Source: Coix lacryma-jobi var. lacryma-jobi (taxonomy: Eukaryota > Streptophyta > Magnoliopsida > Poales > Poaceae). From it: a stretch of DNA of 64,000 bases. Below are positions 12,373 through 22,978 of this stretch, one piece after another. Both the position numbers and the translations under genes were made by a program. Numbering within the stretch: position 1 is the first letter of the stretch; each line of letters opens with the position of its first letter. A model generated the notes under the pieces. That model was given only the letters and a program-made list of their open reading frames with translations, ran no database searches and was not told the origin of the DNA. The stretch is from positions 146,451,705-146,515,704 of the forward strand of contig CM019824.1 of the NCBI GenBank assembly GCA_009763385.1, written 5' to 3'.

Positions 12373-13940
12373 TGTTGACGCAAAACGTGACACCTCACGC
12401 CAAGCACACAGCAAGCCGAAAAGCTAGCTTCAATCGGGTGCCCGGAATGTGCTGAATCCGGAGACGTGCCACTCGGTTTGACCTGAAAACCAACAAGGGA
12501 AAAAACTGTGAGAATACCTTTGGAACATGCCGGATAAAACCAGACAGTTCCATATGTACGGCTTTGAAAGTCAATCACGGCGGCACACAGCTATAGAAGC
12601 TGTCTGTCAGAGCATGTTTATAAAGTCATTCGGCTAGTATGAGAACAGAGTATATAAAGCATATTGACTACCGAATGCAAATGTAAAGAAAGACATGCTT
12701 GAACAAATTAAAGATATTATAAACAGGTAACTTGCAAATATAGATCTATTCAAATAACACATGCATAGGCTGATCCAACTAATCTGCCGCACGTTTAGTC
12801 TTCGTAAACCGGTCAGGTATAAACTCAAGCAAAGCTAATCCACCGCATGATACCACCTGTTGTAAGTCTATACCACTTCTTATAATTAGATTAATCCACC
12901 GCATGATACAATCTAATTATAACAAGCTAAAAGCATGCATATATTTGAACAGATCTATAAAAGCTCATTACTCGTGTAAGCTTAACCAAAATCGGCAAAC
13001 CAGCCGAATTGGGGTCCATGAAGAAGGAACAAACAAGCAAGCACGATTAAACTAATTTAAAACCTGCATCTGCCGCACGATACCTAGTTTCTTCAAAGCC
13101 TAACCATGACTGACATGCATGAACCCACAGCACGTGACAATTTAGATCGAAAGTTGATTCGGCCATCATGATCTTATGATTAAAAGAGAGCACAAGCAAA
13201 CTCGTGCGACAAGGCCGAACAAAGATCAATCTAGATTGGGCAAAAGGGTGTTACAAGAATTAAATAAATAAAACATATAACACATGGTAACTTAATGAAT
13301 CTATTAGATCTGCCAAATCTAATAGAGCCGATAACTATTTTTACTCATGACTTAATCCGCCGCACGATACAAGGCATAAGCAAAAAATTCCCGTCATAAG
13401 TTTAAATCCGCCGCACGATACTAAGCTTAACATACGAGACTACTTGCATCATATCTAAATCCACCGCATGATACTAGACATGATAGCAAGGTTGCTGGTA
13501 CTTACGGAGGTCGACGGATCGATGATTCCTCTCGAAGAACTCGACGACACGACTAGGGACTCGAAGGTGGCACGGGGCCGATTTGTATTGATATGGTTGT
13601 GAACGATTTTACAATGGTCGAGGGTTTATATTTATACCCTGGACGAAATACGAATCCTAAACGATTACAATTTACATAATAAAATATGGAAAGATACAAA
13701 TCCTACTTCCTAATCCTTTTGGCGTCTTCCATTATCACGTGTCTTCTCGTGCAAGCCGGCTTTGCTTGCAACATCCATCTCCCGAATGGAACCACCGCCT
13801 TGTGAAATAGCCGACCGCACAAGCATGCATCGAAACCCTGAGGACCAAATAGTCATCCGATCGCTTGCTGAATCCTTTCTTCTCTGCTGACTGGGTCCAC
13901 CTGTCATATTCTTGTGCGTGCAAAAAATCTGGTGTCAACA
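12373..13940 (-). repeat. 3' LTR of the 12.4-22.0 kb element
   Basis: This 1568-bp LTR matches 20436-22000 along its whole length with scattered substitutions. A minus-strand TATA box (TATAAATA) lies in tttatatttata at 13625-13636. Several ccgcacgatac words recur across the LTR. Confidence 0.92.
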
Positions 13941-13956
13941 CATGCCCCCTAATTTT
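13941..13956 (-). other. Polypurine tract
   Basis: On the minus strand the bases just before the 3' LTR read AATTAGGGGGCATG, a purine-rich start site for plus-strand DNA synthesis directly next to TGTTGACACC of the LTR. Confidence 0.7.
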
Positions 13957-14193
13957 GGGATAAATATTTATTCCAAAAGTTCTTTTTCCTTGCGCACTGA
14001 CGTGGAACCTCCGGAAGCATCCACCTTCGCACGCCTTAATTGTTGTACTTGCCGATTCATCTCTCGATGCACCTCTGGGATTCTTTAAATTCCCCTTTTT
14101 CACTCTTATTTCGGCTCGTGCTTTCCGAACTCCCCTGCTTCGTTTCCAAACCAGAAAACCCTCTTTTCTCCTGTTACCCCAATCAACCAGAAG

Positions 14194-14859
14194 ATGTCTT
14201 CTGAAGCGAGCCGCCATAGCTCCGAGTTCGGAGCTTCCAGCACCTCTAAGAGGAGGTTTGTCCTTCGTCGTTTTCGTCCCGAAAATGAAGCAGCCGCCCT
14301 CACACTGTTGCTCTTGTTCTTAGGAGGACCGGTGACGATCTCCCCGAGGACCTGTCCCAGAAGATTGTAGATCTTTAGTTCGATTTGGAAAGGAAGGATC
14401 GGGAAATTACCCGAATTTCTAAAGAGTGTAATATCGCTCTGGAACGGGCCGTTGGTAAGCATTCTTTCACTATTCCCTTCCTCACTTTCTCCTTCTATTT
14501 CTACCGATTCTTCCCTCTTTTCAGCTCTGGAGGCCAAGCTTCATTCTCTCGAAGCTGCTATTGCTGACCTCGCCTTTACGGCCAATGCACCGGGCACGAC
14601 AGCCCTGAGGCGGGCGAACGAAGTCACCCGAATCATCCCTGAAATCTCAAGATCTAGTATGGGATACGGCGCGGCGCTTGCCTTCAATGTTGTACGGATC
14701 CATTCCGGCGCCGACTATCGCACTTTTGATGTCTGTGAGCGAGGACTAGAGTACAGGGTAGCACATTCCGTAGATGATATGAAGGAAGCTGGAACAGATC
14801 TGGCTGATTCCTTCGACCATGACCTCCCGATCAGACAGAGGATAAGATGGACGAACTGA
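14194..14859 (+). CDS. Antisense spliced ORF A inside the Gypsy element
   Basis: This runs opposite to gag. ATG at 14194 opens a serine-rich start (MSSEASRHSS). A clear intron lies at 14455-14524: donor GGTAAGC after codons ending ALERAVG, acceptor TTTTCAG. The last exon (14525-14859) encodes a short helix (ALEAKLHSLEAAIADLA) and then the segment YGAALAFNVVRIHSGADYRT. An earlier intron is needed near 14265-14325, or there is a stop at about 14377; the exact first junctions are uncertain. The protein matches no family I can name. The placement between gag-pro and the 3' LTR on the opposite strand is as in Tat-lineage additional ORFs. Confidence 0.5.
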
Positions 14860-15376
14860 TTTCTATTGTAAACTTGAACCCTCCTTCTGTAAAATAAGAA
14901 GTTCCTTTCGTTCATCCGGCTTTGAAATCAATCTGCGATTGATCCTTCGAGATCAATGTGCGCTCCATTTTGTGCACCAGCCACTGATTTTTTTTACTTC
15001 AACGGCGACGTATATTACATCGGCAATCGCTGATAATCATGTTGATTGTCTTTGTCTTGCAAGCAACTGCTATAATTGATTTTTAGGAGACGAAGTTCTC
15101 AGTCTTTCTCTCAATTTCCAAACCATGGTAGCACCGGGATAGCATTTCAGAAGACCCCTCCGTTTTTTGCTTCCCTTCTTTGGCGTTAGTCGGTAATATG
15201 AATTCCCAAATAATCAGCTAGAACCGAACACTTCACATGGCAACCATCTTTAGCCAAATTTTATCGGCTCCATGAGTTCCCCAAGTCGGCAAAGACTTGG
15301 TCCGGCCCAATAACGGCCCATAAACTGTGAAAACCCTACTCTGATGTTTGGTCCTTTAGTATGCAAACCATGGTCC

Positions 15377-15384
15377 TATAAATA
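15377..15384 (+). promoter_or_regulatory. TATA box for antisense ORF B
   Basis: TATAAATA lies 116 bp upstream of the ATG at 15500, with no in-frame obstacle between. The layout is the same as for the opposite-strand gene of the Tat-like element at 48360. Confidence 0.55.
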
Positions 15385-15499
15385 TGGCCCTACACAAGCC
15401 GCCACTCTTGACTCCAGCCAAACAGTTTGACTCGCATAAAACTTCCACCCCTCAGCTCGGCTAAAATAGAGAGAAAATCTTCTGCTTGTGTTCCCATCA

Positions 15500-16312
15500 A
15501 TGGCAGGCAATGACGACCACGACAGTCATTACGTTGGAGACGAAATAGGAGGAAGCCAAGCATCGACTCACCGGCGTCATGGGTAAAAACGAACTCCCTG
15601 CCCCCTTGCGGTAGCTTTCTTGCTTGTCTATCTCTGATCCACTATCCGTCTCCTCTCCAGAGCGGGATCCTCTCCCAGTCGAACTTGGGTTTTTCCTCCA
15701 GAAACGGTAACTCCAATGATTTCTTTCAACCTTTTCCCAAGCCACCAGATTCTGAGTTTGATGATTCACTCCAGCAGACCTGTTTAGACACTCCTCGGTG
15801 CGAGGAAGAGGACAAAGTCCAGAAGGAACTGGAAGATGTATTCAAAAAGCATGGCATCGAGGAAGTTGAATGGGCAGACCAACGGAAACATTTCTACAGT
15901 ATCATCACAGGTTAGCAGAATCTCGGTTCTTCTCCTTCTCCCGATTCTGCTTCCGCCTAATATACCCCCCCTTTTTTTGTCAGCCCTGTCTGCAGAGAAT
16001 GCCTGCTTGAAAGCTGCAGCAAACAGAGTTGCCGTTAAGGTGAATGCTTGTGGAGACTCAGCTGAAGCTCGTCTTGACGCCGTGGATGGTCACATAGATC
16101 AGGCCATCATCCAAGGTGTGCACGCCGGGGTTTCTCTTGGGCTATCAGCAATGAGTTCTTGGACCAACGAAGATTACTCCTTCCTACCAGTTGGCTTCGC
16201 AAGCGGGGATCCGGATGAATTTGAAGACCTTGAAATCTATGATAATCATGCCGCTGCTATTGCCGAGATTACTGACTCACAATCCATTGTGAACAAATTA
16301 TTTCAAGGGTAG
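15500..16312 (+). CDS. Antisense spliced ORF B inside the Gypsy element
   Basis: ATG at 15500 starts MAGNDDHDSHYVGDE. A frame from 15661 (SGILSQSNLGFSS) runs to an acidic stretch (EEEDKVQKELEDVFKKHG). It joins across a GT-AG intron (donor ACAG-GTTAGC at about 15911, acceptor TTTGTCAG at about 15981) in matching phase to ALSAENACLKAAANRVAV, and ends at 16312. The end contains HAGVSLGLSAMSSWTNEDYS, which resembles the matching part of ORF A. The first junction near 15578-15660 is uncertain. It is possibly a structural or DNA-binding accessory protein; no function can be assigned. Confidence 0.5.
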
Positions 16313-17178
16313 TTTGTATTAGGATAAATCTGTGAGTGAAGCTTGTAACACATGAGACTCGTTCCCCTCTGAATAATGTCTATCTACATCTTCGAGTATC
16401 TCAGTGATTCTTCCGATTGCAACATTTCTTCAGAGAAAATATTTCCTGAATGCATGACGTCATCTTAGCTGACTAGAACTCGTTTCTGATGTGTCACGTC
16501 ATTCGACATCTTATTTACTGCACTTCACCTTTCTCTTCCCCCAACAAACCTACCACTCGAAAAACGCTAGGATCACCGGGTCATGAACACTCTTGCACTA
16601 AAGTCGATATAAATAATATCGGCTATAACTTAAACTTCTTGGAATATTTTTCTGCTAAAGACGATGCTCTTTCACATCGGTTGTATATAAGTATCCTTGA
16701 ATCCACTCCAGATACAATTTCCATGCATTTGGCTTTCAACAAATAGTGCCGAAGCTTTAATCCACGAGTGACGCATATATGAACAAAATTTCTCTACAGC
16801 CGAATACCCTTCTCCGGGTTTAACATTTTTGGCTAAAGCTAGCTGCTACTTATCTTTTCCCTTTAAACTTAAAATAAGGGCCGATCCTGCTGTAAGGCTA
16901 TCGGCCGCCACGTACAACTTGAAACGATCACCAAGTTGAGGAAATGCCTTCATATACTTTTCAATTTCACCAAGACTCTTCGTCGTACGTCACTTCGTGT
17001 AAACTCCCGACCTTCTTTGGGCTTCAGTAACGGAGAAATAACCAGAACTTTTTAAACGCTCGAGACCCAAACTTGGTATACATCGGTCCTATCTCGGCTT
17101 CATCATCAATACTTTATTCCTTGTCAGCCGACATGAAACTTGGTCTCAACTCTTCTCCATTACCATCAGCTGGACTAT

Positions 17179-18000
17179 TTAAAAATTACTTTGAGAGCTG
17201 ATTGTCTGAATCGGCTGTTGGTCCTTGTCGAAAACATTCACAGGACCTACTTCCCAAGCTCTTCCAGAGAAGCACTCGACACCATCATATTCCCAGTAGA
17301 TGGGCTCCGTATTAGCAACACTCACCGAATCATCAGCATGGACAATTTTGATATCATCTCCAATCCACTGGATAAGGAATTGATGCATAGTTGACGGCAC
17401 ACAACAGTTTGCATGTATCGAATCTCTTCCTAACAGCAAACTGTATGCCCCCTTGCCATCAATGACGAAGAAGGTAGTGATCAAGGTTTTAGTTCCGATT
17501 GTCAACTCAACATGAACTGCTCCCCGAGTATCAGAGGAATTACCAGCAAAGTCCCTCAACACCATGTCAGTCTTCAATAAGTCTTCACTTGCCATCCCAA
17601 GTTTTCTGAAGGTGGTATACGACATGATGTTTATGGCAGCCCCTCCATCAATGAACATCTTGGTCAATGGCTTGCCATTAACATAGCCCCTCATATACAA
17701 TGGCTTCAAGTGTCGATGCTTAGCTGGTTTATCGAATACTGCTCGTTGAGCCAAAACAAGATGAGCCAACAACTCCTGGAATTCACCTTCATCAAAGTCT
17801 GAATACACCTCGTCTCGGACATCCTGATCTTCGGTAGCTATGAATTCTGATGGAAGAAAGAAAGCCATGCATGCATCAGCCGAACGATCACCTCCATCCG
17901 ACTTTTCTTTAGGTCGCCAAACTCGCTTTATCTTGGCGCTTGCTTGCTCTAGCTCTCTGTTTCTTAGGCGTTGCACCCTTCTTTTCTGGCTCCTTCTCAA
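17179..18000 (-). pseudogene. Retroviral-type aspartic protease region
   Basis: The basic N-terminal part is followed from about residue 100 by a pepsin-like retroelement protease: KPLTKMFIDGGAAINIMS holds the active-site loop, and LLLGRDSIHANCCVPSTMHQ the later conserved LGR-D/W turn. The catalytic triplet reads D-G-G instead of the common D-T/S-G. The frame stops after the protease, and no polymerase follows. It lies out of frame with gag, separated by about 110 bases of broken frame, so normal gag-pro synthesis would need a shift or the copy is dead. Confidence 0.8.
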
Positions 18001-18113
18001 CCCTGGCGGACACCACTGTCCTCTCTGCCAGACATACTCGCGGTACTCTTCTTCTCCAGTGCGAGTCCAACTGTGATTGGCAAATCCTCTTCCCTGCCAA
18101 TCTTCAGAATTAT

Positions 18114-20288
18114 TTATTTTAAACGCCGATCGTCCTCAGGGACTCGTGCCCCAAGCCTTTCATGGACAGAACGGCGGTTGACTCGAGATTGCCTATATTC
18201 AGAATATTGATTACTGCACTCAGGGCAGTTGTTCTTAACAGGCAGCTTCAAGCCTTCGTTCCAACAGTACTGGAAAAACGAGCACTCCCAATGAAATTGC
18301 TCTTGCTCCTTCATATCTTCTCGTTCCTCTTGGTACATCTCTTCTTCGTACCTTCGTTATTTTTCCAGGAACTTCTGTTCTTCATAAAATCTCTGCTTCT
18401 GGTACCGTTCCTGTTCCCGACGCCATTTATTCAACAGAATACGCGTCGTAACCTTGGGTCTGAAAGTTTCACCCGTCTCAGCTCGGCTACTTTGGAACCG
18501 AACCCTCTGCTGAAGCTCTGTATTTGTAACCTGTCGATCAGGGTCAATAGCACCAGCTTCCCTTGCTCTATCAGAGGTTAACACTTTCATTTTGCTCTTA
18601 CCCCTGGGATCAGCTGCGTTGACCATATTAACAGAGAAGGACACAGTGTTCTGTCCAAAAGGGCTATCATCAATCTTCATCTTTCCGTCAAACCTCAGAT
18701 GTCCATCATGGATAGCTTTCTGGATCCGCACTCTGAACACTCGGCAATCATTTATGGAATGAGATCTAGTATTATGGAAACCACAATACTTCTTGTCCTT
18801 GACTCCTTCGGGATGCAGCATAGGGTGACCTTCTGATAACTTGATGCGTCCTTCCTTCAACAAGTACTCAAATAATTTATCTGACTTGGAAACATCAAAG
18901 TCATAAGTACCTTTTTGTTGCCTCAGCCATCGCTGGTTGACTTGAGTCGGCTCTTTAGCCCAGACTATCTCGGCTGTAGCTATTTCATCTTCATCATTGT
19001 ACTCAATCGCTTCTTCCAGGAAAGCTTGATACATCTCGGCAGCCACATCACCCTTCTGGAAATGATTATTCCTCTTGAATCCTTGGGCTTGATTACTCAT
19101 CGTTGCCAACCTTTGTGATAATTGCCCGAAGTCATCAAACTCCATGCCGAATAGCTTTTCTTTGATACTCGGCAACATACCAGCTATGGCTATCCCCGAC
19201 AATTGGTCGTCTGGCAAATTCAGAGAATAGCAAAGATTCTTGGTTTCCCTGAATCGGCGCAGATACTCTTGTGGCGTCTCGCCAGGTTTCATCCTCAGGC
19301 TCATGGGATCGACCAACTTCTTTTCGCTGGTACTCGTAAAGAAATATGAGTGGAATTTCTGTTCTAACTCTGCCCAGGTATTGATAGAATTTGCTGGCAG
19401 AGAAGCAAACCATGAGAAGGCTGGTCCTGTCAACGACAATGGGAAGTACCGAATCCTCCAAGCTTCATCTGTAGACGCCTCTCCAAGTTGCATCAAGTAT
19501 AGGCTGATATGTTCTACGGTACTGGTGTCATCTCGGCCTGAGAACTTGGCAAAATCAGTGGGAGGCTTCACCCTTGGAGGAAGTGCTACCTGATTGTACC
19601 ACTCTGGGTAAGCAGACTTGTAAGCATACGACTGACTCTTTGGTTTTAGGCCGAATTGATTTTGTATCATATCAGCCATCCTATGCATGATGAGGTCAAT
19701 ATTCGAATCAGGAGCTGCTTGTGCTTGCCCCCCAGGATGTAGTCCTGCCGAACTCTTGTAGCCTGGATTTGGAAGAGCGTTAATTGCGCTATAATCAACG
19801 AACTCTTGATATCCATCTCCAAACATATTCCTCCGTATCATGTTTGCTGCAGGAGACACTTTAGAAGCAGATTGTGGGACGTTCCCCGTCGTGCCGAACG
19901 TGAGCTGGCCATAAGTTTGTGGAGGTTGTTGCGTCTCATGAGGAACTATCCCACCTATGCTTGGGCTAGCTCCGCCCTCTTCGGCAACCTTTCGATGTTG
20001 AGGTACTGGGAACAATAGCGGTCCTTGCATTGGACCAGCGGTTTCTTCAAAGCGTTTATCCGCTGCTGGACCAAAAATGCTAACCATGACGGCACGAAAA
20101 GTATTCAAGAAAGCCGACTGATGAATGGTCATGGCCTCTGATACAACTTTGTACATTATCCCAGTCATCTTCTGAATAGCTTCTTCTTCATTATTGTCAG
20201 ACGGCTCAGATTGATGATGAGGAATGATCTTTGGGAATTCTTGCTTCTGAAAAACTTTGCCGCTCTTGTTCTTGGAGAAAGACGCCAA
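18114..20288 (-). pseudogene. Gag polyprotein, one in-frame stop
   Basis: The open part (18357-20288, 643 codons) has a retrotransposon gag domain at about residues 255-350 (with FAKFSGRDDTSTVEHISLYL and FHSYFFTSTSEKKLVD). A zinc-knuckle-like motif C-GF-H-NTRS-H-SIND-C follows at 18744-18785. A stop at 18357 is followed in the same frame by a further Cys-rich segment (CSFFQYCWNEG...CPEC) down to 18114, so the original protein was longer. It forms the particle core and binds RNA. The start is the first Met after the primer site. Confidence 0.85.
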
Positions 20289-20415
20289 GCATTTGCGCTG
20301 GAATTCAACACAGGCCTGCTATACTAAACTTTTCAACTCTGGCGGCAAGTCATCCATGATCACATCCAGAATTTGATCATCGCTGATCTCAGGCATCTTG
20401 AAACGAATTGGTCCC

Positions 20416-20435
20416 ACCGGGCGTGCCAAAAAGTG
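20416..20435 (-). other. Primer-binding-site segment
   Basis: Immediately inside the 5' LTR the minus strand reads CACTTTTTGGCACGCCCGG, then TGGGACC. The position and the TTGGCACGCC core resemble the TTGGCGCGCCAGG segments next to the LTRs of the two other Tat-like elements here. The priming tRNA is not identified. Confidence 0.55.
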
Positions 20436-22000
20436 TGTTGACGCAAAACGTGACACCTCACGCCAAGCACACAGCAAGCCGAAAAGCTAGCTTCAAATGG
20501 GTGCCCGGAATGTGCTAAATCCGGAGACGTGCCAGTCGGTTTGACCTGAAAACCAACAAGGGAAAAAACTGTGAGAATACCTTTGGAACATGCCGGATAA
20601 AACCAGACAGTTCCATATGTACGGCTTTGAAAGCCAATCACGGCGGCACACAGCTATAGAAGCTGTCTGTCAGAGCATGTTTATAAAGTCATTCGGCTAG
20701 TATGAGAACAGAGTATATAAAGCATATTGACTACCGAATGCAAATGTAAAGAAAGACATGCTTGAAAAATTAAAGATATTATAAACAGGTAACTTGCAAA
20801 TATAGATCTATTCAAATAACACATGCATAGGCTGATCCAACTAATCTGCCACATGTTTAGTCTTCATAAACCGGTCAGGTATAAACTCAAACAAAGCTAA
20901 TCCACCGCATGATACCACCTGCTGTAAGTCTATACCACTTCTTATAATTAGATTAATCCACCGCATGATACAATATAATTATAACAAGCTAAAAACATGC
21001 ATATATTTGAACAGATCTATAAAGGCTCATTACTCGTATAAGCTTAACCAAAATCGGCAAACCAGCCGAATTGGGGTCCATGAAGAAGGAACAAACAAGC
21101 AAGCACGATTAAACTAATTTAAAACCTGCATCTGCCGCACGATACCTAGTTTCATCAAAGCCTAACCATGACTGACATGCATGAACCCACAGCACGTGAC
21201 AATCTAGATCGAAAGTTGATTCGGCCATCATGATCTTATGATTAAAAGAGAGCACAAGCAAACTCGTGCGACAAGGCCGAACAAAGATCAATCTAGATTG
21301 GGCAAAAGGGTGTTACAAGAATTAAATAAATAAAACATATAACACATGATAACTTAATGAATCTATTAGATCTGCCAAATCTAATAGAGCCGATAACTAT
21401 TTTTACTCATGACTTAATCCGCCGCACGATACAAGGCATAAGCAAAAACTTCCCGTGATAAGCTTAAATCCGCCGCACGATACTAAGCTTAACATACGAG
21501 ACTACTTGCATCATATCTAAATCCACCGCATGATACTAGACATGATAGCAAGGTTGCCGGTACTTACGGAGGTCGACGGATCGATGATTCCTCTCGAAGA
21601 ACTCGACGACACGACTAGGGACTCGAAGGTGGCACGGGCCGATTTGTATTGATATGGTTGTGAACGATTTTACAATGGTCGAGGGTTTATATTTATACCC
21701 TGGACGAAATACGAATCCTAAACGATTACGATTTACATAATAAAATATGGAAAGATACAAATCCTACTTCCTAATCCTTTTGGCGTCTTCCATTGTCACG
21801 TGTCTTCTCGTGCAAGCCGGCTTTGCTTGCAACATCCATCTCCCGAATGGAACCACCGCCTTGTAAAATAGCCGACCGCACAAGCATGCACCGAAACCCT
21901 GAGGACCAAATAGTCATCCGATCGCTTGCTGAATCCTTTCTTCTCTGCTGATTGGGTCCACCTGTCATATTCTTGTGCGTGCAAAAATCTGGTGTCAACA
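20436..22000 (-). repeat. 5' LTR of the 12.4-22.0 kb element
   Basis: A 1565-bp partner of 12373-13940. The minus-strand TATA box lies in tttatatttata at 21686-21697. The outer end TGTCAACA abuts the GCGGG target duplication. Confidence 0.92.
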
Positions 22001-22145
22001 GCGGGCGTCCGGACGTCCAGACGCCAGTGACGCTGAAATTATTATAGGACGAATTCAGTTTTCTTTTTGAGAAAACCAATTCAAAGTTTCGTTACTTTTT
22101 AGATGGTACGAAAAAATTGCCCCTGATACCAGAGTTTAACGCTTA

Positions 22146-22387
22146 CTCCCTCCATAAAAAAAATACAATTCTAGATTGAAACCATGTAAAAAAAATAAGT
22201 TTAACTAGATTTGTAGAAAATAATTTTATAATTTATCTTCATACATATTTATTGTGAAAATATACTCCATAATTAATTTAGTAATATTTATTCGGTACCT
22301 TTCTTTTTAAATATAATGGGATTATTTTTTTTAAAAAAAATACTCCTAAAAATGATAGTTTCATTCCTTTTTAGAGGTTTGAGGGAG
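22146..22387. mobile_element. Stowaway MITE
   Basis: The ends are CTCCCTCCATAAAAAAAATAC on the left and ...AGGTTTGAGGGAG on the right, flanked by TA (22144-22145, 22388-22389). The 242-bp, AT-rich body without a coding frame and the CTCCCTCC terminus are diagnostic of Stowaway (Tc1/mariner-derived) MITEs in grasses. Confidence 0.85.
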
Positions 22388-22978
22388 TAGAATTTCTTGT
22401 GTACCATCCAAACATCTTACAGTTACTAATTAGAGGCTCTATGGAATCTGCATGTTAATTTTCACAAAATGCCCGAGAAAAAATATCTAAATATCTGGCT
22501 TTTAATTTAGTATATTCTAATTATCATGGCTAGTAATATCTAATCCCATTAGATAAGTTTAGTTTTAGAAAAATTACCCACCTCCATCATTATAAAAAAA
22601 TATATTAAATAACCCATGATTTTGCATCTAAATCACCCACATCTATTATTATTAAAGAAAATTCATAATAACTCCCTAAATTTATATAAATTATCACTTT
22701 AATTTGTTAGTATGGAATATAATTAAAAATTAGCCCTCTAAATTTGCATCTAAACTATATCATCAATACAAGAAATATGAACTTCTATGATAATTATCAC
22801 ATGATAGAACACTAATTTGTCATGACTATTTATGACAACTTTATTGGAGATATTTGTCATGACTAATTTGTCAATACAAGCCCTATATGATATTGGTCAT
22901 CAAGTTATCATTGTCAATCTGAAAAAACACACTCGGTGGAAATTTGCTAACTAGCAAAAGACACCCCATACAAGGTTG
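22388..22978. other. AT-rich DNA, no gene
   Basis: Strongly AT-rich with small dispersed repeats (tgtcatgacta, aatttgtc). No open frame of note and no clear transposon ends. Confidence 0.5.

Larger units (their letters stand above)
12373..22000 (-). mobile_element. Complete non-autonomous Ty3/Gypsy element (Tat-like)
   Basis: Two nearly identical LTRs (12373-13940 and 20436-22000) begin TGTTGACGC and end TGTCAACA on the plus strand. They are flanked by a perfect 5-bp duplication GCGGG (12368-12372, 22001-22005). The polypurine tract next to the left LTR and the primer-site-like segment next to the right LTR place the element on the minus strand, in agreement with gag. It encodes gag and an aspartic protease but no reverse transcriptase, RNase H or integrase, so it would need a partner in trans. 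Two spliced-looking reading frames run on the opposite strand in its 3' half. High LTR similarity suggests a fairly recent insertion. Confidence 0.92.
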
